A DNA stretch of 64,000 nucleotides, taken from assembly GCA_030847615.1 (NCBI GenBank), contig JAUMIR010000015.1, positions 2,125,501-2,189,500 of the forward strand, in the 5' to 3' direction. Source of the DNA: Gambelia wislizenii (Eukaryota > Chordata > Lepidosauria > Squamata > Crotaphytidae). The position numbers and the translations under genes were made by a program. Under the pieces are notes generated by a model. It did not search any database, had not been told where the DNA came from, and was given only the letters and a program-made list of their open reading frames with translations. Below are positions 21,801-32,999 of the stretch, piece after piece. The stretch's first letter is position 1. Each line of letters begins with the position of its first letter.

Positions 21801-24800
21801 CCCAGAGACACAAGGCTGACAGACAGGTGAGAAGGACAAGGGAGACGCAGAAGAAATCCTCAAGGCTGCCCTCTGCACCTAAAACCCTTGACTCCAAGAT
21901 AGCTGCGTGCTACCGAGGAAACCTCCGAGGCCACATGACAGAGAGATCCATATGGACGAGGCTAGAGAGCTTCCATGTGGTTATGGAGCACTCTCAAAAG
22001 ATGACAGATGTGGGACGGAAGAGACCACATCTACCCAAGCTTATCCCGCTTGGTCGCAGCTGCCCCCAGCTGAGGAACAAGCCAAGCTTCATTCTTCAGG
22101 GGGAAGCTGATGTTGTTGAGATAAACATTAAGTACAAACACATCCACTTCCTGTGGGGTCTTCCAACCATCCACATGGAGTCCCTGGACAAGATGGTGCC
22201 CACTCCCCCTGTGTTGCCAGCTGTGCCGCCCTCGTGTGTGCAGGCCTGTGTTGAGTTTGCCCACAGAAAGACCACCTTCATAGCATCCCAGGAGAGGAAG
22301 GTTTTGGAGTCCCATGTCCTCAGGAAGAGGCTTCAGCACCAGTGGGGCTTGCCTGGCTTGGTGCAACAGTCTCTGAAACGGTTCCTCACACCCGCCCCAG
22401 CACCTTTTGCTCGCTCGGCCGCTTTGGCCACTAGCCATCTTGAAGTGCAGGTAGCCATTGGCATTTGCCAGATTCCTTTTGTCCACTTAGAGAGACAGCA
22501 ACACTTGGAGGCCCACCTCAGGAAGAAGATCATAGAGAGGTTGTGGGGCCGACCTCAGCGGGTATTGGAGTCTCTGAGGGCGTTCTTCACAGTCTCTCCT
22601 CCATCTATTAAGAGAGACAAAGAGGATGGAAGGACCTTTGTGTTACCTCTGAAAGGGAAGAAGAAGATGCTTCCCATGATGATGGAGAGCTTTTCTAAGA
22701 CGCCTGCAGCCTCTTCAAGGGAGCATCGTCCACGGCTCAGCTGGGACTGGAAGAGGAAGGCACTGCAAAGACACTTGGCCAAGAAAGCCCTGGAGATCCA
22801 GTTGGGCAGAGTTGCTCCGGCAGCGCAGCAACCTGGGGAAACAGCCCATCATGTGCTCCCCAAAGGCGTCCCCTCTGGAGAAAAACTTCTACAGCAAAGA
22901 TGCCACCAGCTTCTCTTTGTAGACCAGACCATTCTGAATTGCATCCAACTTAACATCATGCACAAAGAGCTGGCCTACCGGTGGGGGCTGCCCACGATGT
23001 ACCACAAGTCCCTTGCCCAACTGTTCCAGGATGCTGTGTCACCAGCGATTGTTGGCACCTTCTTCTTGCCCAGCAAACATGGCACATTCTGCTTCACTGC
23101 ACGGGAGCCTCTGTTTATGGAGCAGGGAACCCGAGATCTACTGGAGTGGCATGTGAGAAGCAAGTTCCTGCAGCATGCCTGGGGTCTCCCGGGGTTGGTC
23201 CAGAGATCCCTCCAGTACCTCCTACCAGACACTGGCCGTATTCACTCTCAGAAGACCAAATGCAGGGAAGGGGTGTCCATTTGCTTGACTGAGCTCTCCT
23301 TCATCAGCAAGGCCACTCAAGCCTTGCTGGAGAAAAACGTGTGCCGGAGAGTCATCCATCAGCGATGGATGCTGCCCAGCAGGGTCCTGGAGTCCATGAG
23401 GATGTTCTCCCTGCCAAAGCCATTTTGGAATGCAGCAGTTCCACAGCCTTGGATGGCGGCTGTTGTGGGCAAAGAGAGAAGGAGAACCAAGAAAGCCGAA
23501 GGGACAATGGTTGCTGTAGTCCCACAGCTGCTTCCTGCTCCGCGAGCTAGATTTCGGGTGAGGCTGCAGCTCCATCTGGCTAAGAAGTGCGTCGAGGTGC
23601 AGCTGGCAGCCTTCCCACCCACGGTCATGCGTTCTCACAAGTGTACAAGGCTGATGTCTCATCAACCTCTGCCCAAGGTCCCCCTCTCCGGCAACAGGCA
23701 GCGCCGGAGGCCCTTCCTGCCATTCGTGCATGCCGAGGATGCCACAAGGATGGAGGTGGCTGTGCGGCGTTGCCACCTGAGCTCCCTCTGGGGGCTGGGC
23801 CAACAGTACGTGGAAGTTCTGGGTGCCATGATTCCTGGGCCACCTTCCCAGTCTCTCCCACGCAGCAGGGCTGCTTTCAAGTTCTCCCAGGCGGAGATCC
23901 TCTTTCTCCACCGTCAGGACCAAGAGTTCTTGGAACTGCACATGAGCAAGAAGAGAATCCAACACAAGTGGGGTTTGCCGGTCTCTGTCCAGAGTTCTGT
24001 CAGAGCTTTCATGCAATATTTCTCGCCAGAGCGTGCTGTCCGCACGAGTGCGATTCACTTCCAAACGCTGCAGCTGGAGCTGCTGTTTCTGCCTCGGGCC
24101 ACCTGCAGTCGCCTGGAGTATCACATCCAGAGGATGAAGCTGCAGCGGCAGTGGGGTTTGCCCAGGAGGATCCTTAGCTCCCTGAAGTTGCTGTACCCAC
24201 AAAGTGGAAGCGGCACCTTCCTCGAAGGGAGGACGACACACTCGGTGAGAAGCTTGTCTCGGGAGTCCAGCTTTGGGGACATTCAACCACAGCCTCGGGC
24301 TCTGGGTGCCATCAGTGCTGCGCAGGGCAGGAAGACAACCAGGAGGATGGGGGACGCATCCTTCCATCAAACTCGGCTGTGCCTCAGACTGAGGGCTGAT
24401 GTCTCAGAGACCCTGAGGCGCCACTGGATGAAGAAATCCTTGGAAGTCCACCTGGAAGTTTTGCCCATCATCTTTACCATCTCTCGGCGATGCTCATCCT
24501 TTGTCCTGCGTTGCCGTCTCCCCAAGCCAATCCATCCTGGCATGAGGCCACTGAAACCCCGTGTCATCCCCCTCTTGTTTGGCCTAGAGGAAATGGGCCG
24601 GATTGAGCTGGCCTTGCGGTGTAGACGCTTGGCTTCTCTCTGGGAACTGGGGACTCAGTATGTTGAGGTGGTTGCTGGGATGAGGGTACCCAAGTTGCCT
24701 TTCCCTCCACGCCAGCCAAGAGGGGTCATCTTTCCATTTGTGGGCGCAGAGACGCCGTTCCTCCAGGGGTCCTCCAGAGAGGATTTAGAACAGCACGTGA

Positions 24801-27800
24801 GGAAGAAAAGGGTGCAGCACGAATGGGGGATTCCTTCCCTTCTGCAAAGGTCCCTCCGGCGCTTTATCGAGGAAACACCCGCATTGCCCCGTCCTTCTAA
24901 GCCTCTGACTCAGATCTACATAGTGCCTCAGGAGCTGCTCTTCCTTCCCAGGAGTGTCTCCCACCACCTGGATGTCCACATTCAAAGTATGAAGCTGCAG
25001 CACCAGTGGGGCCTACCCCAGAGAATCCTTGAGTCTGTGAAACACTTTCTCCCCTTTGCTCCCCCAGGAAGGGCTCCAATTCCTCCGAGGGTGAAGGAAA
25101 AGGAATCCACGGGAGCAAGGTCCAACACTGGAGAAGCTCAGGTGGACCACGCAAGATGGATGCAGGACAATGCTACACCCCCCCGAAAGAAAGGTGGCTT
25201 GAATGACCACGTCAGGAGGAATACTCTCAAAGCCCATCTGAAGAAATTCCCAAGAGAAATGCCTCAAGACAGTGAAATGCTACAGTATAGAAGAGAGGTA
25301 TCCAGTGTGGAATATGGCCAGGAGACAACAGAGTTGACCTTCTTCCCAAAGGAAGCCCAGGAATTTCTGGAATTCCACGTACGACGCAAAAGGATCCAGC
25401 ATGAGTGGGGACTGCCTTCTGTTGTGACGCAATCCCTGCGTGCCTTTGCCCCAATTCCACCCCAACCCCAGAGAATCACAAAGGCTAGAGGGGCACCACG
25501 TTTCACTTCGGGGAGATTGGAGGGTCCAGAACAAGAGAGCGGTACTGTCCAGGTGCCACAGACTGTGGTAGAATTTCTGACCCCACGTGGGCATTTTTTG
25601 AAGGCAAAAACGACGGATTGCCTGGAAGCCCACGTGAGGAAGTCGGTTGTGGAACACAAGTGGGGACTTCCTGGGCAGATCCAGGGCTTCCTGAAAGCCG
25701 TTCCACCTCCTCAACCAGAGCCCCCCACTCTTGTGCGTGCCAAAAGAAGAGCTTCCTCCAGGACAAAGGTGAGGCCTCCTTTCCTCACAGATGAGGCCCG
25801 GAATCGCCTGGAGTTTCACATTATACATAAAAGAATCCAGCATGCCTGGGGCCTACCCTCCCAAGTGATACAATCCCTCCGTGCGTTTTCTCCATTTCTC
25901 CTTAAGACAGAGGAAGACACAGGACAGGGCACGGCCAAGGAGAGAGGAGAGGTTCGGACTGTGGCCCAGGGTCCCCCTTTCCTCCTCTCTGATAAAAAAG
26001 AACGCCTGAACGCCCACCTGAAGAAAAAGATTGCAGAGCACCAATGGGGCCTTCCGGATCGTGTTCAGCAGTCACTGAAGGGATTTCTGCCTCCAAGAGC
26101 AGCAAGTGCTCTTTTACGTGCTGAAGGAACAGCTTCTGCCCGTGCTGAGGTGACACTGCCTTTCCTCACAACTGAGTCCCAGAATCGTCTGGAATTTCAT
26201 ATTCAACACAAGAAAATCCATCACGTTTGGGGTCTACCTTCTGCCGTACTCAAGTCTCTCCGTGCTTTTGCTCCGTTTCCCCTTGACTCACAGAAGCCAG
26301 GGAATGTTATCACCCATAAAGTCATACAAGTTAGAGGAGACATTTGTATAAAGGATCAGTCTCTTCCATTCCTAAGCCCACAGATGAAAGAGTGCCTGGA
26401 AGCTCACATGAGGAGTATAACTGCAGAACACAGATGGCATCTCCCAAAACGGGTTCAGGAGACTTTGAGGGTTTTCCAGCCATCCCCACCGCCTTCCCAT
26501 TCTGGTGGAGCTGGGCCTCGAGTCTCTATGTCTCACACCATTAGCAAAAACTCAGAAAAGAAGTTCAGGGAGAGGAGAGAAGGACCACAGGAGATCAAAG
26601 AAAGGAAACCACAAGGAACAACTCGATCTGTCACCTCAAAGATGGTTCTATTTGCAAGCCGTGAGATTCAGTTGCCTTTTCTTGCCAACGCAGCCCAGAG
26701 TTTTCTGGAATTTCATATTCAACACAAGAAAATCCATCATGTTTGGGGTCTACCTTCTGCTGTGATCAAGTCTCTCCATGCTTTTGCTCCATTTCCCCGT
26801 GAGTCACAGAAGCACCCTCCACTTTGGCAAGGGACTGTTTTCACAGGCAAAGTCCCACAAGTTAGAGGAGACATTTGTATAAAGGAGCAGTCTCTTCCAT
26901 TCCTAAGCCCACACACGAAAGAGTGCCTGGAAGCTCACATGAGGAGTATAACTGCAGAACACAGATGGCATCTCCCAAAACGTGTTCAGGAGACTTTGAG
27001 GGCTTTCCAGCCATCCCCACTGCCTTCCCATTCTCACACCATTTCAGAAAACTCAGAGCAGAAGTTCAGGGAGAAGAGAGAAGGACGACAGAAGATCAAA
27101 GAAAGGAAACCACAGGGAACAACTCGATTTGTGACCTCAAAGATGGTTCTGCTTGCAAGCCGTGAGGTACAGTTGCCTTTTCTTGCTGACGCAGTCCAGA
27201 GTCTTCTGGAATTTCATATTCAACGAAAGAAAATCCATCATGTTTGGGGTCTACCTTCTGCTGTGATTAAGTCTCTCCATGCTTTTGCTCCATTTCCCCG
27301 TGACTCACAGAAGCACCCTCCTCTTTGGCAAGGGACTGTTTTCACAGGCAAAGTCCCACAAGTTAGAGGAGACATTCGTATAAAAGAGCAGTCTCTTCCA
27401 TTCCTAAGCCCACACATGAAAGAGTGCCTGGAAGCTCACATGAGGAGTATAACTGCAGAACACAGATGGCATCTCCCAAAACGTGTTCAGGAGACTTTGA
27501 GGGCTTTCCAGCCATCCCCACCGCCTTCCCATTCTGGTGGAGCTGGGCCTCAAGGCTCTACATCTCTCACCATTTGCAAAAACTCAGAGCAGAAGTTTTG
27601 GGACAGGAGAGGAGGACCACAGGAGATCAAACAAAGGAAGCCACGGAGAACAACTTCATTTGCCTCCTCCAAGACAGCTCTGCTTGCAAGCCGTGAGGTG
27701 CAGTTGCCTTTCCTTGCTGATGCAGCCCAGAATTTTCTGGAATTTCATATTCAACATAAGAAAATCCATCATGTTTGGGGTCTACCTTCTGCTGTGATCA

Positions 27801-29662
27801 AGTCTCTCCATGCTTTTGCTCCATTTCCCCTTGGCTCACAGAAGCACCCTCCACTTTCACAAGGGACTGTTATCACAGGCAAAGTCCCACAAGTTAGAGG
27901 AGACATTTGTATAAAAGAGCGGTCTCTTCCATTCCTAAGCCCACACATGAAAGAGTGCCTGGAAGCTCACATGAGGAGTATAACTGCAGAACACAGATGG
28001 CATCTCCCAAAACGTGTTCAGGAAACTTTGAGAGCTTTCCAGCCATCCCCACTGCCTTCCCGTTCTCACATCATTTCAGAAAGCTCAGAGCAGAAGTTCA
28101 GGGAGAAGAGAGAAGGACGACAGGAGATCAAACAAAGGAAACCACAGAAAACAACTTCATTTGTCTCCTCAAAGATGGCTCTGCTTGCAAGCCGTGAGGT
28201 GCAGTTGCCTTTCCTTGCTGATGCAGCCCAGAATTTTCTGGAATTTCATATTCAACACAAGAAAATCCATCATGTTTGGGGTCTACCTTCTGCTGTGCTC
28301 AAGTCTCTCCATGCTTTTGCCCCATTTCCTCTTGACTCACAGAAACTAGGGAATGTTATCACCCATAAAGTCCCACAAGTTAGAGGAGACATTTGTATAA
28401 AGGAGCGGTCTCTTTCATTTGTATGCCCACACATGAAAGAGTGCCTGGAAGCTCACATGAGGAGTATAACTGCAGAACACAGATGGCGTCTCCCAAAACG
28501 TATTCAGGAGACTCTGAGGGCTTTCCAGCCATCCCCACGACCTTCCCGTTCTGGCGGAGCTGGGCCTCAAGGCTCTACATCTCACACCATTTGCAAAAAC
28601 TCAGAGCAGAAGCTTTGGGACAGGAGAGGAGGACCACAGGAGATCAAACAAAGGAAGCCACGGAGAACAACTTCATTTGTCTCCTCAAAGATGGCTCTGC
28701 TTGCAAGCCGTGAGGTGCAGTTGCCTTTCCTTGCTGATGCAGCCCAGAGTTTTCTGGAATTTCATATTCAACATAAGAAAATCCATCATGTTTGGGGTCT
28801 ACCTTCTGCTGTGCTCAAGTCTCTCCATGCTTTTGCTCCGGCATCCGCAGAGCTGCAGAAGAGCCCGTATTCAGCCTCAGGTGTGAGAGCTGACCAGGTA
28901 GGCAGGCGGAAGGGCCTGGCTGTAGAAAGGAGAGGAGGTGCCAAAAAAGCGCAGGTGGGAAGGGAAGTGAAGGTTGCTGTGGAACGCCTGGACTTCTTGG
29001 CTCAAAGCACAAAGGAAGAGCTGGAAAGCCATATCCAAAACCTGATCCTGGAGCACAGATGGCGCCTTCCCCAGCTGGTCCATGAGTCGATGAAGGCGTT
29101 TATTCCTCAGGCTGAGGAAATGGAGCAGGAGGAGGAGGAGGAGGAAGAAGAAGAGGGAGAGGGAGAAAAGACTTTAATATATCATGGTGATCAAGCTTCT
29201 ACAGCATCATCCAAGGCCATGGAAGACACCATGAGGGAAGGATCTCATGAGACATCTGGCTGTTCTTGCTCATGCCATTTGTCTCCTTCTAGGAAATACT
29301 CTGATTCCTCATTGCAATCAGATGCAGAAGAAACCTGGTGGTGGCAGCAGCAAGAAGAAGTCCAAGTCGAGTGGAATATGCACTCCTCTTCTTTGCTATC
29401 AGAGCATCCTAGTAGCCACCATTCTGGTTCATCCCTGGGAGGGAGCGCGAGAGACCCTTCCTTCGCAGAACGGAGAGCGTCCTGGGCTCATCTCAGCAGC
29501 TCCTTTGAAACTCAACCGTACACGACTTCTGTCCACCAGGAAGACACGGATTTTGCCCTACTGACTTCTGTCCATGCCGCTGAGTCTCTTTCTTCCTATG
29601 AGGACATTGTAAGCAGGGATGATAGGCAAGAGGGTTGCACATTTAAGGGGACTTATTGGTAG
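15736..29662 (+). CDS. SPATA31F1-like: SPATA31F/FAM205-like protein, 3 exons, WGLP-module array
   Basis: Gene model: exons 15736-15846, 18739-18790 and 21555-29662, total 8271 nt, 2756 aa plus TAG. Seen: residues 18-36 are one hydrophobic segment; exon 2 is Arg-rich; three cysteines (about residues 79, 84, 87) lie in an [10 protein letters not shown] motif followed by a basic helix. From about residue 255 to 2560 the protein is built of modules with consensus LExHxxxKxxxHxWGLPxxVxxSLxxF. It ends with a Glu run (about 2576-2592) and a Ser-rich tail. Family knowledge: mammalian SPATA31/FAM205 proteins share the short N-terminal anchor, basic stretch, Cys motif and WGLP-type segments, and are mostly testis-expressed with a role in spermatogenesis. 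Inferred: SPATA31F-like membership and a germline role. The protein is much longer than I recall for mammalian relatives, owing to module amplification. Splice phases and reading frame agree at both junctions. Confidence 0.85.
16019..16400 (+). mobile_element. hAT-like MITE, copy 4 (doubled)
   Basis: CAGGACCAGTTTAAGG to CCTTAAACCAGCTCTG, with the internal AATAATGTTTTTGCAGG block twice. No clear flanking duplication. Confidence 0.65.
16499..16735 (-). mobile_element. hAT-like MITE, copy 5
   Basis: CAGGGCTGGTTTAAGGC at left and CCTTAAACCAGTCCTA at right, with the internal AATAATCTGAATATCC block. No clear duplication. Confidence 0.65.
17641..18611 (+). repeat. Family M repeat split by a CR1
   Basis: ACATACCCTCCCACTG at left through GGAGGCTT, then CR1, then CTTAGGCAAAAGCAAACTGC. 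Another copy near 34256 reads AGGCTCAGGCAAAAGC without interruption, which confirms the insertion point. Confidence 0.6.
17878..18468 (-). mobile_element. CR1 LINE 3' end inserted in family M
   Basis: Minus-strand CR1 tail, with open remnant coding ([19 protein letters not shown]). Its short flanking CTT matches the host repeat. Confidence 0.85.
18739..18790 (+). CDS. SPATA31F1-like: SPATA31F-like exon 2 (52-nt basic microexon)
   Basis: Preceded by a pyrimidine tract and CACAG, followed by the donor GTAGGA. Its 52 nt are phase 0 in and phase 1 out, exactly what exon 1 (ends phase 0) and exon 3 (starts with two codon bases) require. The phase-determined frame reads [17 protein letters not shown], a basic juxtamembrane segment. 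Another frame is open and acidic but does not fit the phases. Confidence 0.75.
20041..20935 (-). mobile_element. RTE (BovB-type) LINE 3' end, split by a hAT MITE
   Basis: On the - strand the broken frames read [12 protein letters not shown]...[16 protein letters not shown]...[10 protein letters not shown] and, past the insert, [11 protein letters not shown]...[11 protein letters not shown], as in BovB/RTE reverse transcriptases. It ends in a CAATTAACAACAA-type tail. Confidence 0.7.
20241..20614 (-). mobile_element. hAT-like MITE, copy 6, inside RTE
   Basis: CAGATCTGGTTTAAGG to CCTTAAACTGGTCCTG, flanked by CCTCCTGC / CCTCTTGC (7 of 8). Removing it with one duplication rejoins the RTE reading. 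Confidence 0.75.
20945..21380 (+). mobile_element. 5S rRNA-derived SINE, split by a Tigger MITE
   Basis: The head carries 5S internal-promoter blocks (AGCTAAGCAGGG, GGATGGGAGACC). After the insert the body continues TTTCAGAGGAAGGAACTGGC...CCTAAGAAAACCC...GTTGACAGG. Other copies: 54800-55017 (-) and 45472-45523 (tail only). Confidence 0.75.
21051..21279 (-). mobile_element. Tigger/pogo-like MITE inside the 5S SINE
   Basis: CAGCTGTCCC at left and GGGATAACTG at right with TA on both sides (21049-21050, 21280-21281). Confidence 0.8.
21555..29662 (+). CDS. SPATA31F1-like: SPATA31F-like exon 3 (8.1-kb exon with module array)
   Basis: The acceptor is a T-rich tract ending TTTGCAG at 21548-21554. 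Reading continues without a stop from the acceptor, so the first in-frame GTG (21596) is not the start: the exon adds [13 protein letters not shown] before it. The exon holds the Cys motif, the whole module array, the acidic run (about 29116-29168) and the Ser-rich C-terminus, stopping at TAG 29660-29662. One uninterrupted 8-kb frame among decayed repeats indicates purifying selection. Confidence 0.9.
22090..25290 (+). repeat. Coding array, part 1: four tetrameric units (alpha-beta-gamma-delta)
   Basis: Four consecutive units, each with an alpha module (for example [13 protein letters not shown]), a beta module (IQHKWGLP type), a gamma module ([13 protein letters not shown] type) and a degenerate delta module without WGLP (HLAKKxLEIQL type). 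The alpha-module Trp codons are at 22154, 22982, 23789 and 24641, giving periods of 828, 807 and 852 nt (276, 269, 284 aa). The copies are well diverged, so this part is older than part 2. Confidence 0.75.
25340..29110 (+). repeat. Coding array, part 2: eight A/B module dimers
   Basis: Eight A modules ([17 protein letters not shown] type) alternate with eight B modules ([17 protein letters not shown] type). A-module Trp codons are at 25406, 25847, 26228, 26744, 27245, 27776, 28277 and 28793. From 26228 on the spacing is 516, 501, 531, 501, 516 nt and the DNA is nearly identical, indicating recent in-frame tandem duplication or gene conversion. Length differences are multiples of 15 nt. Confidence 0.85.
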
Positions 29663-29774
29663 GCTGTTAGATTATCACAAAGGTTTATTTGATAAAGTAT
29701 TAAAACTATAACAACCAACTCATAATATTCATATGCAAGTGTACAAAAGATGGGTAAAGCCAATCGAAACTTAA

Positions 29775-29780
29775 AATAAA
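29775..29780 (+). terminator. Poly(A) signal AATAAA of SPATA31F-like gene
   Basis: First canonical AATAAA after the stop codon, 113 nt downstream, in an A/T-rich context. It gives a short 3' UTR. Confidence 0.6.
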
Positions 29781-29964
29781 AATAATTTAATATTTTCAAA
29801 TCAATAGTTTCAGATTTTTTTCCCCAACAACAGCTTTGATGTAATGAAAATACTGAACCAATTGTATTGTAGCAATTTGATTATATCGTAGGACCTAGCC
29901 TCCTTGCTTCTTGCTAGTAGGTGAATGCAAAGCAGAGTGGAGGGTGAGCCCTGAAACCACTATA

Positions 29965-30228
29965 CAGTAGGACCCCATATCCACTGATTCATTATCCACT
30001 GATTCAGTTGTCCGCTAGATGCAAAGCAGCATACCTACCATAGATTCTCCCTAGAAAATGCCTAGAGAAGCATCCTCTCTAGGTGTTTTCTAGGTCCTCC
30101 AAGGCAACTCTATGGTATTTTAAACTGGAAGTCCCATTATTTTCAATGACATTCACTGTTATCCATGGTTTTTGGTATTCACGCCCCCCCCCCGGAACCA
30201 ATCCCCCACAGATACGGGGATCCTACTG
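29965..30228. mobile_element. Pogo-type MITE (TIR CAGTAGGACCCC)
   Basis: CAGTAGGACCCCATATCC to ACGGGGATCCTACTG, TA on both sides. Second complete copy at 40076-40326. Confidence 0.8.
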
Positions 30229-30239
30229 TACTACAGTTG

Positions 30240-31510
30240 TGCATCCCAATAACCTATTTTGAACCCGGTACTGGCTCCTTGAGTTGGATCACCTGCCATT
30301 TTGGAGAGTGTTTGTTCAGCCAATAGGTTAACTAAGTAAAGTTTTAGCAGCTTATTTGGTGGGGTAAGTTAAATGGTGGGGCTAGGCTTGTTTGTTAAAG
30401 GCATTTGTTGATTTTTTTTTCCCAAGTCCAATCTGGTTCTGAGTATCATGTTAGTTTAATTGGTGGGTTGAATTGATAGCTCTTTCCCCATTTCAGTATC
30501 TCTTTTTCCCTTCATATTTAGGGAAGAATATCCGGATGTTCCCTCTCATCTGCAAAGCTCCATCTGAGATAGGGGAAAGAATGTGTGGTTCTCCAAATTT
30601 GGTCTTCTCCTCTCCAACCACAATGCTTAGAAATTTGGCTCACTCACACCCCTCGCACAACCTTATTCAGGTCTCCAATGGTGATGCCTCTCAATCTCAA
30701 GTGACGCATTTAGGGATATGGAAGAGAAGACAAGATCTCATGTTAGATTTGCACATGTATGTAGATCTCAGGTTGTGGATTTACCTATTGGTTGTGCTAC
30801 ATAACCTTTGTGTTAAAAGGCAACGTTGCACAATTGAATCAAGACAGAAAACGTGCAACCAAAGTACAATCCTATGCACATCCAAACTCAATGAGCATCC
30901 ATGCACCGTGCTCAATGACCACAGGCTCTCTATGTACAACTCCACTTCCATAGCTTTGAACTGAATGCAGATAAAAATGTCCAACCATTTCTGTAGAGGA
31001 ATGAATGTATGCATGCATAAGATACCAACAGGAGTCCAGCCTAAGTGTCTCATTGATGATAGGTGCGTGAACCCCAAGTTCATTGGTGGCTGTGCTAGAC
31101 TGCAGTCTCTAGATTTGGGGTACAGAACTCATGCCCCCCAATGTTGGACTGCAGTTTCCTATATTACCCATCCATGACTATGTTGGCTAGGGCTGCTGGG
31201 AACTGCAGTCCAACAATATCTAAAGGCCACACTTTCCTCATCTCAACCTTTGAAGAGCAAAATCTGCCAGTAAAGGATCAAGCCCAAAGCAAATAGAAGT
31301 GGGTCTTAAAAGCTTATACCGGTGGTTATTAACCTGTGATCTGCAGACCCCCAGGGGTCTGTGATGTCCTCACAGGGGGTCCGCAAAGGTTTGGAGGCTG
31401 CTCAGCCTGCTCATTGCTGCTCAATCTGCTTCAGCCACAAAGTTGCAGGAAGAAAAGAAAAATTTTCCTTCCCCTCCAGTGCCTCTAAGGGAAAGGTTAA
31501 TAGATGGTGC
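30240..31510. other. Intergenic sequence between the two genes
   Basis: A palindromic repeat at about 31100-31230. The 163-codon open frame at 30473 has no recognisable domain. Nothing else supported. Confidence 0.5.
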
Positions 31511-31514
31511 AATT

Positions 31515-31516
<2 letters not shown>

Positions 31517-31550
<34 letters not shown>
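31517..31550 (+). repeat. (ATT)n microsatellite
   Basis: About eleven uninterrupted ATT units. Confidence 0.9.
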
Positions 31551-31552
<2 letters not shown>

Positions 31553-32054
31553 AGTTTTTGGTGTTGTTGTGGTTTTAAATCTTCAGTTATCTTCAGTGGC
31601 TTTAAATCTTAAGTCTTGAGGGTCTGCAGCAGCACCAAAAGATATTTAAACTGAGTCCCTGGTAAAGAAAAGGTTAAGAGAGCCACTGCCTTAGACAAAA
31701 CATGTGCAGTCTCAGAAGAAAGAAGTCCATTTTCTTGCTGGGTAGCCCAAGGCCCAGCGCTTTTAAGGAATGAAATGTGCTGTCACCAGCATCAAGCAGA
31801 ATAGCAGCATTGTGGAACATGTGTCAATGACTGGGGTCACTGCACAATGATGCACAATGATACATGATGCACAGCCGCAATGCAAAGTATAGAATGCACA
31901 ACTGCAGCCCGTAATGTACAATGCGCAACTTATAAACACAAGGCACAGATGAACATGCTGTCTGCACAAATCTACTTCCTCTGCTATCAGGAAAATACAT
32001 CCCTTGCACAATGGTGATTTTTTTTTGGGGGGGGGGCTTCTGCACACCTGGAAA

Positions 32055-32417
32055 AAAGACGGTTAAGGGACGATATGATAGCCCTGTTTAAGTATTTGAA
32101 GGGGTGTCACATTGAGGATGGAGCAAGTTGTTTTCTGCTGCTCCAGAGACTGGAACACGGAGCAATGGATGCAAGCTCCAGGAACAGAGATTCCACCTCA
32201 ACATGAGGAGGAACTTTTTGATGGTAAGAGCTGTTCGGCAGTGGAACGCACTCCCTCGGAGCGTGGTGGGGTCTCCGTCCTTGGAGGTCTTTAAACAGAG
32301 GCTGGATGGCCATCTGTCGGGATGCTTTGATCGTGATTTAATACATGGCAGAATGGGGTTGGACTGGATGGCCCTCGTGGTCTCTTCCAACTCTACGATT
32401 CTATGATTCTATGAAAG
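32055..32417 (+). mobile_element. CR1 LINE 3' end
   Basis: Contains CR1 RT C-terminal remnants ([14 protein letters not shown]...) and ends CTACGATTCTATGATTCTATG. Confidence 0.85.
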
Positions 32418-32527
32418 AATAACAACAATGGATAGTAAATGTCATCTATCTAAAGAAAGAAAAAAGGAAACTGTTGACCATCTTACTTGCTCATTGAGCA
32501 ATATCACAGAGACTGAATATAATAGTG

Positions 32528-32750
32528 ATTCAGGAGCCCTGGTGGCATAGTGGTTAAATGCCGGTCCTGCAGCCACAACGTTGTGAGTTCAATCTTGCAG
32601 GGCTCCAAGTTTCACTCAGCCTTCCATCTTTCCGTAGGTTGGTAAAATGAGTACCCGGCTTGTTGGGGTCAAATAGTTAACACATTGTAAACCACTTGTA
32701 GAGTGCTTAGCACTGATAAGCATTATATACATGTAAGTACTATTGCTAGT
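32528..32750 (+). mobile_element. tRNA-derived SINE (CAGGAGCCCTGGTGGC head)
   Basis: Box A-like TGGCATAGTGG, box B-like GAGTTCAATC, then GTAAAATGAGTACCCGGC and a tail. A sister copy lies at 36853-37150. Confidence 0.7.
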
Positions 32751-32999
32751 GCTAAGTGGCTGCAGTGATACATTGGAATCGATGCAAAAAGATGTGATTT
32801 ACCACCTTCAAAGAACTGATGGGCCTGAAAATTTATTAGAAATGGGGACGTAAAAGTCCTAAGAGACTTTAAGATTCAAAAGGAAAAACAAATAGATCAT
32901 AATATGCCCGACATCACTGTGGTTTAGAAAAACAAAAGCTTGGATGGTGGTGATGATTTGTAAACTGAAAAATTCGAATGAGATCCGTCAGATAACAAC

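Noticed and set aside
23222..24370. 382-codon open frame on the - strand (also 22031-22486)
   Set aside because: Mirror frames of the SPATA31F-like exon; long because that exon has few stop-complement codons. No domain, no splice context.
26190..28830. CRISPR-like or satellite array
   Set aside because: The repeat is coding with a preserved frame; units are ~500 nt, not short direct repeats with spacers.
30473..30964. 163-codon open frame in the intergenic spacer
   Set aside because: Starts in T-rich non-coding sequence; no domain or splice context.
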